NCBI GenBank assembly: GCA_027405735.1
Contig: JAPEHQ010000010.1
Location: 1,798,001-1,862,000 of the forward strand
Source: Mucor racemosus
Taxonomy: Eukaryota > Mucoromycota > Mucoromycetes > Mucorales > Mucoraceae
Direction: 5' to 3'
Length of the DNA stretch: 64,000 nt
Shown here: piece by piece, positions 38,349-52,000 of the stretch
How positions within the stretch are numbered: the stretch's first letter is position 1
Layout: the number at the start of each line of letters is the position of its first letter
Translations under genes and position numbers: made by a program
The notes under the pieces: model-generated
Database searches by the model: none
What the model was told of the DNA's origin: nothing
Seen by the model: the letters and a program-made list of their open reading frames with translations, nothing else

Positions 38349-41300
38349 ATAATCAAAATAATAGTTCACAATACAGCTTAAACCTATGTGAGCTGGGTTT
38401 CAAAATCGATTTGTACAAATCGACCAGAAAATGATCAAAAAAACAAAATTGTTTAATGGCTCATGAACTACAAAGTAAGTTGACCTAGCATATTAATTGT
38501 TTTTTGTAGAGTTTTTGATTTTGCATCCATCTAAATAAAATTCAGGTAAATGTTTTACGTTAAATTTTGCATGAAATGCGATTGAAATTTTGGAGGTTTT
38601 TTGACGATACACATCACTTTTCATAAGCATATTTAAAATATAACTAATTGAGATGATGTGCGAAAACATTATCTATCGATCAAGCTATTGCAAAAAATTT
38701 TAGCTGCATTTTTCGTAGAGAAAACGAGATTTTTGTCTAAATTTTTTTCAGATTCAGAATTTGGGATGAGGGTATACAAGGGGAAAATGGAAGCTAGAAA
38801 TGGGGATACTTTTTTGTACACATTTTTGAGCATATCTCAACGAAAAGCCAATATTTTGAAAAACCCTAAATTGGGTTTGAGAGAGCTTAACGAGCTTAAT
38901 GACATGAATGCAAAAAAATATGCTGTTCAATTTAACGAATATTTTGAAATGTACTACAAAAATGTCAAAAAAATGAAAAAAAAAATAAAGGTGCTCAGAA
39001 TCTTTTTATACTAATATATGTTATAGAGTGATTTAAAACGAGTATGTTTTATTATTAAAGAGTATTAGAGTATCTTAATTGTTTGTGGAAATATTCAGGC
39101 TTAAATTTATGATTTTGTAACAATGAAATAACGGCAAAAATCTGAAACATTAGCACTAAAAAAATTATATCAACTGCTAAAGATAGGATATTTTTGGAAA
39201 CGCGTTTTAGGATTAAAGTGGAGCATTTCAGGTACATTGGCATATAATTTTTTCTTGATATTATTTAGTGAAAAAAAAAGTTGCGTAGGGATGAAAAGTC
39301 GGACCTAGTTTTTAAGGGAGAAGCTGTGAACTTTACCCATTTTTGAGTCTTTTGTGGGGTATAAAATAAATTAAGGAAGAGCTGGCATAATAATGCGGCC
39401 AAGTCATAGTTAGTATGTCTTATCTAAGATATTATACCCTGAAAAAATTTTAATATAAAGTTAGTTATAAAAAAAACTGGGACGCTTCGAGTTTAATGAT
39501 TGACAACTTTGAGGCTCAACACTCAACTTTTCTTGAACTAGTAGTTTATCGAGCATTATGATTATTGCGATAGCTAACTATTCTTAAATATGATAAATGA
39601 AATGTTCATGTATTTCCAGTTTGTATGCTGTATGAGTAGACATGCGCTTCTTTAATAATACTACAGAATTATATATTACTGTCTATATTATTTAAAATTT
39701 ATCATATATTATACATACGATTAATTCAAATCTGCATTTACTACGGCCAAAATATGCTTTCTATAAGCATAATGACCTGCACAGATGGGCGGAATAAAAG
39801 GTTTTGTGCAGATCAGGCAGCCCAGATGAGCAGAGCAATGAGATAAAGGTTTTTTAGCCAATTTACTAAAGTGGATCAATCATAATATAACTAATAACAA
39901 AGATAATTTGAATGGTTTAAAGCAGATGTGAGCTACTCTGATTCAACAGAATTGTCTTATTGACGATATACATTAATTTGAAATTTGGGGTTTGAAATAG
40001 TTCTGCCCATGTTTTTCTTTCGGGGACCAAATGGGAACAACGACAACAACCTGTTTAGCAACACTAAAAGTAATTATGCCTTTGTAAATTTCTGTTTGTA
40101 ACACAAAAAATCGACTGATTCAGGATTATTTTTCTTTTTTCTTCCTCGCTCTTTCCTGGGCTCTTTTATTTATGTTTAAAACTACAACAAAAAGACCAAT
40201 ATTTTTTATGAATTGAAATCAAGTAGCAGGTACAAGTATATGATGTTTTTCCTATTGTTTATTTGGAAATGAATTATGAACTGCTAACGTTAGGGCGCGT
40301 TATAATATTTTTCTCGAACAAAAAAAGCATCCAAGACTTAGTCATTTTGTTCCATATTCTACGTTATAATCAATGCTTTTTTGGTCTAAAATCAATATCT
40401 GCCTGCAGAAAAAATTGGTGATTATAAAAGTATGTGTAATGTTGACTTGATTTGAATGAATGAATAAATAAACTCTGGTTAATCTATTTAGTTCTAAAAA
40501 ATATTTATTTCCGCTTAATGGCCAACAGGCAATAAGAGGAAGACAAGACGGTGTCTTGTATACCACTACCAACTATCAAAGGTACATCATAATCATTACT
40601 TATTAGCTTGTTAATTGGTTTTACTAATAAATCAATTTTTATAGGTCAAAAGTGAAGGGGTATCCAGTTCAACACGTTTGAAACAATTCAATTATGCTAA
40701 TTTACATGACTTATTATATCTTGCTATATTTGATTTTAATATTTAGTTTATACCGCTAATCTACTCGTTCGTCCATTAGAGTTAACTCACCATCCTTTAT
40801 TATTAGCGTATCTATAATAATGGTCCATTGTTAGCTCATGGTGTGCAAAGTTATTAAAAAGGGTCGTCTAATCTCAAATCTATCTGATTCAACTACTCAT
40901 GCTATACTAGCATTAAATTAGTTGTGTTGACTCGCAATAAATAAAGTAAGGCGTTTTATCAAGTAAAATGTTGGCGTTCAATGTATTTCAGTTAATAAAT
41001 TGAACAGATAGAGATCTATGAATGTGTAAGACAGCTCAGATCTATATGAACACAAAAAAATGATCCAAATTGTGATGTTTCGTCTACCTGTACGAGATTT
41101 TTTTGTGGCGATACCTGGTGGCTCAAGTGTAATTTAAGCATTTAATTGACAAATGTACCCGAATCAAGATGAAGTTGGTTGATTGATATAACGGATAATA
41201 AATGGAATGTTACTATTTACTGAATAGGCAAATATAAATGTATAAAGCAAAGCTTATTTTTGAATAACAGTACTAATTATTCTTATTATCATCAATAGGC

Positions 41301-41960
41301 TCAAAAAGCATAGTTTAGTAAAGTCATTGCTACTAAATTGCATAATTTGATATGCAGAAAACTCTTGAAGCATTTATTCTTTTCTTTTTTTGGCAATGCA
41401 ACAAATCATCGTTCAATATGAGGAGTGAATATTAATGAATTAGAGAAAATACAACTAATAAAAAACTAATATCCAATGTACATCGAGATCAAGATTGATA
41501 AAAGATGCATTCATTTTGTAGTAGAAATCACAACATTTTGATGCATAGAAATTGCAGGACCAGGGTGTTGTGTTTGCCTCAGGATTTTTAAAAGGGTTTA
41601 AAAGCAAACTTTATCAAACTCACTTATTAGAAGTTAAATACTCACCACCATATGCTATTAGTATCATCTTGTTTTTTATTTAATTGCTGTAGTGTTAAAA
41701 ATCAAGCTTTTCATAGCTTATAACAATGCCAATGGGATGTTTCTAATGTTAGATTAACATTTATCATAAAACAGGCTGCTGATACGTTTGAGACTACTGT
41801 AAATGGAACCAGTCAATTTAATTTATGGGATTGTTGAATGCAAATACCGAGGATCCATTTGTAAGTACTTAAGCTGGTTCTGGTAAAGCATTGAATAAAT
41901 TGGCTTGGGACATAGAGGAGGGTAAAAAGGCGGCAATAGATTCCAATGATGGCCATGTTG

Positions 41961-41999
41961 ATGTTTATGTTTATGTTTATGTTTATGTTTATGTTTATG
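41961..41999 (+). repeat. Hexanucleotide microsatellite (ATGTTT)6
   Basis: Six units plus a partial in the left arm. The right arm has three at about 54904-54921 (complementary strand), and the copy near 14565 has two. Confidence 0.8.
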
Positions 42000-43729
42000 A
42001 TATTGGAGAGGTAAGACTAAAACTCAATGTAGATCACCTCTAACGCAATAATTATAAAATAAGACTATATTATTATCAACTAAACTACCACACGAAATTA
42101 ACATGTATAAAGATTTACAGTAATAAGCTTGAATCAAGTGGGTACAGCATCATAAATCCTTGAAAAAGTTCTCAAGTATTATAAAATCTCTTATTTTTAA
42201 GTCTTACAAGGCTTATAAGCGGAACATTAATTTAGAAAATTATTTTTGTTCAGATCATCAATTTTGACATTTTTTAAATTTTTTTTTCTGGTTTTGCAAA
42301 TCTAGAGTTAATTATAATACCAATTATAAAAACAAAAAATATACACATGTACCAAATTTAGTGCTCTATTTGCTCAATAAAAAATAACAACCATTTTTAT
42401 TGCAAAATATTACAGGAAAATCCTTTAACCAAAATTCCGTTTTTGGGCCAAAAGTACAAATTTTCATTAATTGACATTTAATATTAAGCTTTTATAAAAT
42501 GTGTATTAGCTATAGCTACAATTTTCTCTCACAATGTAGTATATTTAAACGTTGATTTTGGTATCAGAATTTGATTTTTCTATTTTTTGATCAAAATCAC
42601 GAGTGTTGGTAAGGGTAAAATGAGCCCCGAAAATGTTCGCTATAAAAACTGAATTTTCAGACCGTACATGGTTAAGCATAAGAAAAGTTAAAAAACGCTT
42701 TTTTATTTAAAACTTAGATATACCATATACCATAGTATAAGAGACTTAGCTGCTCAATCTTTCTCTGCTCAATTATGGCGTCGCTCTACGGGCTCCTGTT
42801 TGCAATTTTTTAATAAATGTATGATATGACAGACAGTTTTTCTAGTAGAAAAATGTATGTTTCTATGATAGCAGATATTGCCTATTTTGTTTAGTTTATG
42901 GGTTGATGCGCTGTAATTCTGCTTTTACATTGGCTGTAATGCTGCTTTTACATTGGCTGAAATGTGCAATTTAGTAGGGCTTTAATTGCGCTAAATAATG
43001 TAAAGCCTTGAAAATTCTTTTCTACGTGTGTTGTTTTTCTCTTTTTGTTTTCATATTCCAAGGATATATTCACCGTTTAATAAAGCATATCAGACTATCA
43101 GGCTGGTATTCTTTTCTTGTATTTGAAGACGCATGCTAAATTAAGGGACTAATGTTTTTAATATAGATAGCAGTCGATATTAGAGACTTATATTTTCATT
43201 TAACCGCGTTCTAAGATCAAATAGCATTATTTACTACTGTATTGTTCGACGCATTTTTTGACCACCAGATCAAATCAAAGCCAATGATATTTATACCTAC
43301 TCAATAAAAAGCTAGAACTTGCTACAAACCCACGAAATGTTCCAGAAAAGTGATGAAATTTGAAACGTTATAGAAACAAAAAAAAAGAATAACTAATGTT
43401 TTGTCTAATAACCATAGTTTTGATCATAGCTACTGTATACTTGAAAGCAAGTCTTTCTACAGCTGACAATTGTAAATTAAAATAGTAAGTTTAAAGAAGG
43501 TTAATTTGCTTAAATTTTATGAGTGATAAAGTACCATCTATCATCTTATATTTGGTTTGCATGTAAGTTTAAGCATTAAGTGCTATTTAAGTTTATGCTG
43601 GAGCAAAAACCATTGTTACTGTAAACATTATAGCTATAAACATATTTACAAATGATGATAACTATAAATATATTGGCTCTTGCATGTATTGCACTAAATC
43701 AACAATGTATTGAATTGTATTGTCTATAA

Positions 43730-43905
43730 TCTTTATGGATAAAAGCAAATGTAATTTAAAACCCCATTCCAGTAAAAAATGCAATGCAATTTTGAGAACG
43801 GCACGATAATCATGTACAAACCAATTTGTGCCCATATGATCAGTTCATTATACTCATGGTCAGATTTTATTATTATGCACAACAGATAGGAATAATGATA
43901 TGTGA
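43730..43905 (-). repeat. Decayed inverse copy of repeat D
   Basis: Reverse complement resembles 12640-12870 (GGCACGAT, AACCAATTTGTGCCC and TTATTATGCAC words). It continues the left arm beyond the region shared with the right arm. Confidence 0.45.
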
Positions 43906-44105
43906 TTTATCGAGATTTTGTAAATTAAAATCAACGTAAAAAGTACGGTTTATTAGAATGAATTAAATATGGGTTTATACAGTTATCGGGATCGTGTGAT
44001 AAGCTCTAATGGAACCCTGTCCATTAGATGTGACAATAGAAACCATTATTAATGTGTACGGATATAATATGTTATGTTTCAGTGGTACTATTGGAACTAT
44101 GAAAT
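43903..44105 (+). repeat. Direct repeat F, copy 1
   Basis: About 200 bp starting TGATTTATCGAGATTTTG, matching 52889-53092 in direct orientation (ends near GTTATGTTTCAGTGG). The pair brackets the core of the large inverted repeat. Confidence 0.65.
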
Positions 44106-45344
44106 GAAACCTTTGCTTGATTCGCATGTTGAACATCATGGTTTGACAGATGTTCTAAATTGGTAATTCGGTAGTTCCTAATTCTGATAGATCACTATGC
44201 TTATGGGCAATTCTACTTTTTTCTTTATCTTTATTAAATGATTTAGTACATGTTTTAGCTTTAAGATTGACACAATATCCTTGCGTAACATCAAAGCGCT
44301 TTCGGATATACTATACTGTATATATACAGTATATGTTGCTTATACCATAAATAGTTTTCTTGAATATATAACAATCAACCAAATTTACGTAATTTTGCTT
44401 TTGTTAAAACTTCGTGGGTTTATAGAAAATACATCAATATATTTATATTTTGTGCAGTTATGCGTTTCTTTAATACTGTCAATGGTTTTACAAGTACTGA
44501 GTTGTGTTATTCAATTCTTTGTATCAGAACATAAAATAGGAAATAATAAATAAGATTGATAAAACATAATTTCAGCTCTGTAATTTTTATTATGCGATAT
44601 GAAGAATCGAAGAACAAACAAATTAAATAAAAAATTATGGGTCGATATTATAAACAATAAAATGCTCGACGATAAAGGAAAAAGTAAATTGTAATATAAT
44701 TAGTTTAATGGAGTAGATAGTAGATAGTTAGCCGTTCAAAAGAACGTTTCCAGCAACACCACGAGGAGGTCTATCTACATGTTGCCATTTGACTTCATAG
44801 CTTGTTTACCACCATACTATAAAGTGATACTGAAATCAAGCAAATGCTATGAAAACAGTACGACTCCGATTGCCAGAAAGGGCTATAGTTTCCAACCGGT
44901 TACCGTGAAAGAAGACTACAAGGCCCTAAAAGGGGGAGAGGTCGCAAGTCCACGAATGGAGAGCAACCAGGTTAAATTGACCCAGAATTACCGATTGTAC
45001 AAATACAAACAACTGAGTATAGTAACCGAATTTACCGGAAAAGCATCAAAACAGATGCCATTCCAATAAAGGTGGTAAAAGTTATCGCTTTTTCTTAATC
45101 AAATCATTTTGATTCTTAAACCCGCATAGGGTGTATCAAAAATTAGATAACAAAAAAAATGCTTTAACTTCTGAAGAAAATAAAGTAACTGATATAATAA
45201 TATCAAAGAAGCAAAACCAGAGAGACAAGACCAGATATACCAAATTGAGCTAAAAGAAATAAAGCATATGAGAAACCAGATATTTAAAAATAAAAGCAGA
45301 TGTTGATAGTACCTTTTGAACTTTCAATAACTAATGCAATTTCT
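44106..45344. other. Core of the inverted repeat, left part, no gene supported
   Basis: Contains a 96-codon open frame (44779-45069) starting MLPFDFIACL. It has no recognisable domain, no visible splice context and mixed composition, so I leave it uncalled. Confidence 0.45.
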
Positions 45345-45731
45345 TCAGGGATTGGAACCAGAGAAGCATTGATTTATACCAGAAGTGCATAAATGTAAAC
45401 CAAATGAGGATAAATTGAGACAAGACAAGGGTAAATTGAGTACTGATAAGTAGAAATTGACACCAGAAGAGCACGAATAATTGGAATCCGATGAACATAC
45501 GTTTGGACCAGATGACCATAAATTAGAATCAAATAAGCGTAAATTAGAATCAAATAAGCGTAAATTAGAATCAAATAAGCGTAAATTAGAATCAAATAAG
45601 CATGAATCAATACCAAATAAACATGAATACAAACCTGAAGCGTATGAATTTAAACTAGAAGACCACAGGGATACGTCATTAGACCAGACAAGCAATGCAT
45701 TAAGACCAAAAGAGCACGAATTAAAGCCATA

Positions 45732-46632
45732 ACGTGCCACCAGCTTTAAACCTGCACAAATTTTAACTTTTTTTAAGAGCTATCAACTCACCCAAAACTA
45801 ACGATACAATAAAAAAAATCCATAACAATCATTATTTAAACCTTTGTAAACAATTGTTATGGCTCGAATACTTAATTTTACTATAAAATCATTCTGTTGA
45901 TAGCCCTTGAAAATAGACGGTATTTCAAAATTTAAGCTGTGTGCTCTTAGGTGAGGGTAACTTTTGAAACAAGGATACTCTGTGACACATAACCTCCTTA
46001 CCTTAAACCCAGCTTACGTAAGCAATGCGTGAAATCAGCATTTTCGCTATCAACTTTCCGAAAAATAAAGATATAATAAATCAGAGCCATAACAATCATT
46101 ATTTAAACCTTTATGAACAATTATTATGACTTTAATAGTTATTTTTATTATAAAATCATTTTACTGATACCCAAAGTACCAGTGCGAATGCAATTGGATC
46201 AAAATGTACTGTGGTGCTGCCAAGAGGGAAGCTCGTTTGCGATGTGACTATACATTCAAGTCTCTGGAGAAAAACATCCATTCTTTTCTGGATACCTCTG
46301 GTAACCTGACTCAAATCAGACATTATTTCAGAAGGTCGATGGACTACATCGAAGCTTATAGCAAATGTAGAGAAGTTGTCCAAGAAGTTAAGAAATTTGT
46401 CAAAAAAAATATTTATCTCACAGAAAATTTAGAATTCCTAAAGATTTGTTATAAAAATAAAATGTTTGTTTAAACTTATTATACTTCTCAATCTCTCAAA
46501 TAACAAATGAGCTACATTATCTGCCATGAGATGCCTCCAAAAAAAATATATATATTGAAATGACGGAGTTCCAAAATAAATAAAAATTGAAACAAAATTA
46601 AAGTTTACACAGATTTAAAGCTGGTGGCACGT
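45732..46632. mobile_element. Tc1/mariner-like element, 19-bp terminal inverted repeats
   Basis: Perfect terminal inverted repeats ACGTGCCACCAGCTTTAAA (45732-45750; inverse at 46614-46632), flanked by TA on both sides (45730-45731, 46633-46634), as expected for a TA-target element. It is 901 bp long and sits inside the heptad array, where its insertion closes one open frame. Inside are two direct repeats of about 120 bp (about 45785-45910 and 46050-46175). Confidence 0.75.
46204..46473 (+). CDS. Short ORF inside the Tc1-like element, unrecognised
   Basis: 89 codons starting MYCGAAKREARL, with a basic, helical-looking middle (IRHYFRRSMDYIEAYSKC) and a lysine-rich end. It is far too short for a full DDE transposase. 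It may be a transposase remnant, cargo, or chance. It has no recognisable catalytic motif. Confidence 0.3.
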   Translation: MYCGAAKREARLRCDYTFKSLEKNIHSFLDTSGNLTQIRHYFRRSMDYIEAYSKCREVVQEVKKFVKKNIYLTENLEFLKICYKNKMFV

Positions 46633-48690
46633 TATTAGCGTTAATGTGGACCAAATGAGCATACTGTAAGTTTAGATCAGAAGTGCACGAACTTAGAGTA
46701 GAGAAACACACCGTTAGACCAGGAAAGCGTAAGTGGACACCAGATTAATAAAAATGGAGAACAGACTAGCATGATTTGAGATTTGAACTGTATGCATTTA
46801 AATCAAATATGAAGGAATTGAGACCAGATGAGCATTATATGAGGCCAATGAAGTAGAAGTTTATACCTAAAGAACGTAAAATCAGACTAGTTGAAAATAA
46901 ATTAAGATTAGATAAGTATATAAAGTAAACCAGGCAAAGTTAAAACTGAATTAAAACCAGATTACCATGAATTAAGGACAAATGTAAAGAAGTTGATATC
47001 AGATGAGCATGATTTGAGGCCATTCAAGCATTTACACCAGAATTGCAAGAATTGAGATCCGAGGAGCATGAAGTGAGGCCATAAGTGAATTCGTTTCGAG
47101 CAGATAATGATGGCTAGTTGAAACCACATGAGCATGAATCAAAACCAGATAAGAATTGAGACAAGATGAGCCTGAATTGAGACCAGTTGAAAACAAACTA
47201 AGAACAGAAACCAATGACGTTGGACCAGACAGATGTAAATAAATTGAAACAAGCTGAGCAACAATGGAGAGACCACGCAAGGATAAATAAAGATAAGATG
47301 TGAATCAATTACGATCAGAAGAGCAAGATTTGTTGTCACCAGATGAACATGTTTGCGACCAAATGTGAAAGACCTAAGGCAAGACATAAATGAATAGGGA
47401 CCAGATACGCATAAACGGGCAGCCAAAGAGCACGAATTGGGATTCGAGGAGACCAGATAATCATAAATTAGAATCAAATATACATGAATTATTACCTAGT
47501 AGACATAAATACAAACCAGATGAACACAAATATAGATTAGAAGAGCACAAATTGAATCCAGATGAACACAAATTTAGAGCACAAGGGTACGTTGTTAAAC
47601 CAGAAGAGCATAAATTGATACCAAAAGAGCATAAACTAAAACCAGATTAGCATTAATGTAGACTAAATAGATATGATGCATTCAGACCTGAAGTACACAA
47701 ATTTAGAGCAGAAGAGTACGAACGTAAACTAGAAGAACACGACGCTAGACTAAACGAGCACAAATATAGACCAGATGGAAACAAATTATAACCAGATGAG
47801 GATAAATTGACACCAAATAAACTTCAATCGAGACCAGATGAGCATGAGTAGTTGAGACGGATGGGTAAACATATGTTGAGACCACACAACAATTTGAGAC
47901 AATTTGAAAATAAAATTGGACGACCAGATGTAAATAAATTGAGACCAGCTAGCCATAAACTGAAGATAGACATGGATGAGTTAAGAGCAATTCTGGATCA
48001 ACTTCAACCATATAAGCATGAATTAATACCAGGAGAGCATGATGCTTGATACCAGATGTAATGATATTAAGACCGAATGGGAATAGATGATTATCTTAAG
48101 AACAGGAATGGAGACCAGAATAATAGCATGAATTGATACCAGAAGTCCGTAAATGTAGAACAAACGTAAAGAAATAATTGACAATCGATGAGTATTATTT
48201 TACGCCACATAAGAGATAATACCAGAAAAACGTAAATTTAGACTAGTTAAAAATAAATTAAGAATAGATAAGCATATGAATCGATTATAGTTAAAAATAA
48301 TGTAGGAACAGATTACCATGACTTAAGACCTGATGTAAAACAATTGAGACCAAATAAGCATGATTTGAGACCCAATGAGGATGAATTTGACCACATACCT
48401 AAGAATTAGACCAGATGAGCATTATTTAAGACAAGTAAAGTAAAAATGTATACCAGAACTGCATTAATTTAAACTAGATGAGCAAGACTTGAGACCAGAC
48501 GAGCATGAAAGGAGACCAGGAGTGGATTTTGTTAAACCACATGAAGATTAGTTAAAACCAGATGAGCATCACTTGAGACCATATACATAAAAATTTATGC
48601 TCGAAGTACATAAATTTAGACTAGATGTGAGTACAAACTGAGACCAGAGAACTATACATTTATACCTGAAAAACATGAATCGAGACCCAA

Positions 48691-49584
48691 TTCTGTGCAT
48701 AAGAAACCCAATGCTTAGACAATGACCAAATGTTTCACGAAAGATACCATGTTCTGCTGAGATAAACCTAATGCTGTAAAGATATTTGATATTATTGTTG
48801 CAAAAAGAGACCCAATTTTAAAAAAAGAACTACATTACCTTGAAAAAATACCAGCTATTGTTGAAAAAAATCTGCTTTTGCAGAAAAAAAATCTCCATTT
48901 GCAGAAACAACACTACATGTTGTAGAGAAAACGCGACTAGTTCATAAAAACCAGATGTCGCAGACAGATATCAGATATTGCACAGATATCTCATAGCTAC
49001 CAACTTTTGATTCAAATCATTTCAACTCACCGTGGCCAGGGGTGCGCCAAAAATTAGATATCAATAGCTGATAACCGCCAGATAAATAATCAAAAGAACT
49101 AAACGCAGATAGAATAAACCCAATGTCAGGATGAGCTAAAAGAAAGTTAAACAAGTAAAGCGACTTGTTTTTCTTTTACTCAAGCCTCGATACTAGGAAA
49201 GTTTATGATAAAAGCTTCGTTAAAATTTCGCGCGCCAGGCGTTACTTTAACGTTGAAACTCCCACCTAACCTTCATCAGCCACGTATGAAACTTTATCTT
49301 GCGAGATACTATAGTAGGTCTTAGCCAACAACGGATAAGGCACGTACATGATAGACTCGTGATTCCACCAAACCATATGGTTTTGCTTCATCAAATTTAC
49401 CTGGTTTTTAAAAAAAACGATAAAACAGGGGGCCATTGTGTTTTTGAATAAACCCTAAAATTCGAATTCTATTGATGACGTCTTCAAAATTTCGTGTAAT
49501 TTGATTGAAAATCTATTTATGAACCTGAAAAACGCTGTAAATACAATCATCCGTGGTACAGAAATCATTGTTTTAGAGAGCGGT
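48691..49584. other. Core of the inverted repeat, middle part, no gene
   Basis: AT-rich transition from the heptad array to a diverged repeat A copy. Short A-rich words near 48840-48960 repeat loosely. No coding sequence supported. Confidence 0.45.
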
Positions 49585-52000
49585 ATATAATAGCAGTTCT
49601 ATTTCCGGGGAGAAATTAATGGCCTATAGAGACAAAGTATATCTACTTTAAAAATTTAACTGAATTTGACTCAATATTGGGCGGAAAGTTTTGAAAATGA
49701 TCCAAGAATCATCTGAAACCATCCAAAATTCAAGTGACAACAAAGCCGTATCTTGGAGAATTTTGATCCAAGTAACTTTCAACCTTGCACGAGAGTCAGG
49801 TACGCATTATCTTCCACACAATAATGTTGAATGGCAACTTTTACAATATAACGTGTGCTGAGAAAATTATCACCGAAGTGCACCTATATTTTGCTGCACA
49901 CTTTTATTGAAAACAATTTAAATATTGTGTCTATAAATGAAAGTTATTGGGGAAATATATCTTATTTTTATAAAGACAAAAATAATAAAGAGACTAGTAG
50001 TGATTCAACCATGAAGAACGTAGGGAGATATAAAAACTTGTATGTATTTAAACTATTTTGTATCAATTGTTTTAGATATTTTTTGAAATTTTCTATAAAA
50101 TCAAATAATGGTTCAAAATTAAATTTTGAAGTTGAACTTAATGCACAGTAAGCCTATTGTAATGACCTGTAATTTTGGACTAACAATAAAGGTGGTGGAT
50201 AATATATAATATGCTTACAGATATTATTTTTGCTTTATAAATTGGTGATCACTGGGTTGATGAAGGTTGGTGTTCTTATTTTTAAATTAGATATTTATTA
50301 GTTAATAAATAAAAGTAAACATAGTGTAACAAGACAACAGGACAGATAAATCTACAAGGGATCATGTAATGATTTCCTTGTAGTATTTATATAAAGAATG
50401 AGGCAAGGTTTTGTATGAGTAAAATTGAAATGCTTGTATCATTACACCTACGAATAACATACAATCTTAAAATCATTTGCTAAAAATTATTTTTGAATGA
50501 TTAAGGCATGGCTGTTGAAAAGAAACTTGTTGCTACAAAAACGTAATTATAAAAAAGCGATGGGAAATACAATTATAACTCTTCTAAGTTTATTAAAGGT
50601 ATAAAGTAAAGCAACGATTCATCTACTCGATGGATCGTTGTGGTATTTATATTAAATGTCTAATTCAAATTACTAATGCAGTAATTTGATCTTCTTGGTT
50701 TTAAAGCTGATGGGAAAAGGGATCAGCAATTACTAATTCAGGTTATACAATTATCTATAATTGTTGTTTGTGATTTTAAATTATAGTTAAGTTTCTATAT
50801 TTATGATCTTGGTTCTCACACCAGATTCATGTTATTCATTACTAATTCAATTTGATGTGTGAAAGACTGCCAGTAGTTCACACCACTTGTTTTCCTCTGC
50901 TTAAAAAATTCAACGACTTTAAGGCTTCATATCTCTACAAAACATTAAGTTATAAAAACATTCTCTAATAATAGTAAAACTTAATTCTTTTAAATCGCTC
51001 TATAACACATACAGTATGATAGTATACGTGTTTCTTGAGCACTTTTATTTTCCTGACGGTTTTTTGGCATTTTTTTTACCTCTATGCTGTCGACCGCGTT
51101 AAGACTCTTTCAGACCCAATTTAGTGTTTTTCAAGGTCCATTGATTTTTCGTCGAGATATTTTTCTCGAAAATGTGTACAAAAAGATATCTTCGTTTCTA
51201 GCATCCATTTTCCATTGTATACCATTATATCAGACATCTTAGATTGATTTCATAAGCGGGGAAAAGCAAATGTTTCACTTTCGAAGCCTTTATGCTCGCT
51301 AAGAAATCGATATGAATAGAAATAACTCTTTTGTCAATATTCTGTAGGATATCAAGTATAGCCCTACATTTTATATTTCCTGATTATCTATTGATATGGG
51401 GGCACGCTCCAATTTTGAATATCACCATATAAAATTGTATAATCAGGTATGTACATGTAACTGAGCTTTAATCCAAAAAAGTGTTCAAATGGAAAAAAAA
51501 TTCAAAAAAATCCAAAAAAAACCTTGTTTATTTAATTACTCACAAAAATGCATAGTAAGTTGAACTAGCGTATTAAATGTTTTAGGTTCAGTTTTTAATT
51601 CTAAATCGATCTGTGTAGGCTTTGAAAATATTTTTCTCATAAAATCTCTAATAAATTTAATGTCAAATTTTAACAGTTTTTGGTCAAAAAGTGCCCTTCA
51701 TTCGAATGCAACCCTAAAATATTTTAGTTTCACATTATGCGCAACAAAATTATCCACAGAATGAGTATTTATACGTAGCTGTAACCCTATTGTTCGTGGG
51801 GATATTAATTTTTTTTAATCATTTTTTGTATCACGGAAAGTTTATCCTTGTATATCCTCGTCCAAAATGGATCATTTTTTTGTATCACCAAAAATCAACC
51901 ATTCAATCTCAATTTTCTCGGCGAAAAATCAATATTTTTTGACGAGATAAAATGCGTTAGATAGACGTTAATGATTGCTATCCTATGGTTCTAGTTTTAC
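49585..52000 (+). repeat. Strongly diverged copy of the outer part of repeat A
   Basis: Segments resemble 12000-12100 (the AATTTGACTCAATA word at about 49668) and 11040-11460 / 57780-58150 (for example GTGTACAAAAAGATATC near 51172 and TTTTTCGTCGAGATAT near 51146). Matches are patchy, so this is an old, broken copy. No gene. Confidence 0.5.

Larger units (their letters stand above)
35585..43730 (-). repeat. Left arm of the large inverted repeat (repeat A)
   Basis: Inverse of 53187-61530. Landmarks pair with coordinate sums near 96,900: 38658-39014 with 57881-58237, 39055-39243 with 57652-57840, and 40342-40572 with 56312-56542. The outer 2 kb look almost identical between arms; the inner part has visible substitutions and indels. 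The arm is interrupted by the LINE at 35883-38348. Short open frames inside are shared between arms but have no recognisable protein features, so I do not call them genes. Confidence 0.85.
45345..48690 (+). repeat. Decayed 21-bp-periodic array coding for KLRPDEH-like heptads
   Basis: About 2.4 kb of array (excluding a 901-bp transposon insertion) with a 21-bp period. Read on the plus strand, each unit gives roughly K-L-R-P-D-E-H, for example PDEHKYRLEEHKLNPDEHKF near 47520. Open pieces survive at 45481-45732, 47390-47650 and 47852-48049, in two different frames, separated by many stops. Four nearly perfect consecutive units lie at 45520-45603, a recent local expansion. On the minus strand the same DNA also gives open, hydrophobic heptads, so strand of origin is not proven. 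It could be a dead repeat-protein gene or a minisatellite that was never coding. Confidence 0.75.

Noticed and set aside
38658..39014. 118-codon frame conserved identically in both arms (also 57881-58237)
   Set aside because: Identity follows from the DNA identity of the arms. The more diverged copy near 11107-11500 does not keep the frame and there is no recognisable domain.
40342..40572. 76-codon frame shared with 56312-56542
   Set aside because: Conserved only because the arms are recent duplicates; the differences are not biased to silent positions and nothing in it is recognisable.
44779..45069. 96-codon frame in the inverted-repeat core
   Set aside because: No domain, no splice context, no paralogue seen; length is expected by chance in this much DNA.
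45520..45603. Four regular repeats considered as a CRISPR array
   Set aside because: Units are directly tandem with no spacers, and the genome is eukaryotic.
45345..45740. Minus-strand 131-codon frame through the heptad array (SNLRLFD repeats)
   Set aside because: A 21-bp unit lacking stops stays open on both strands; the frame ends in the transposon terminus. Kept only as a note on strand uncertainty.
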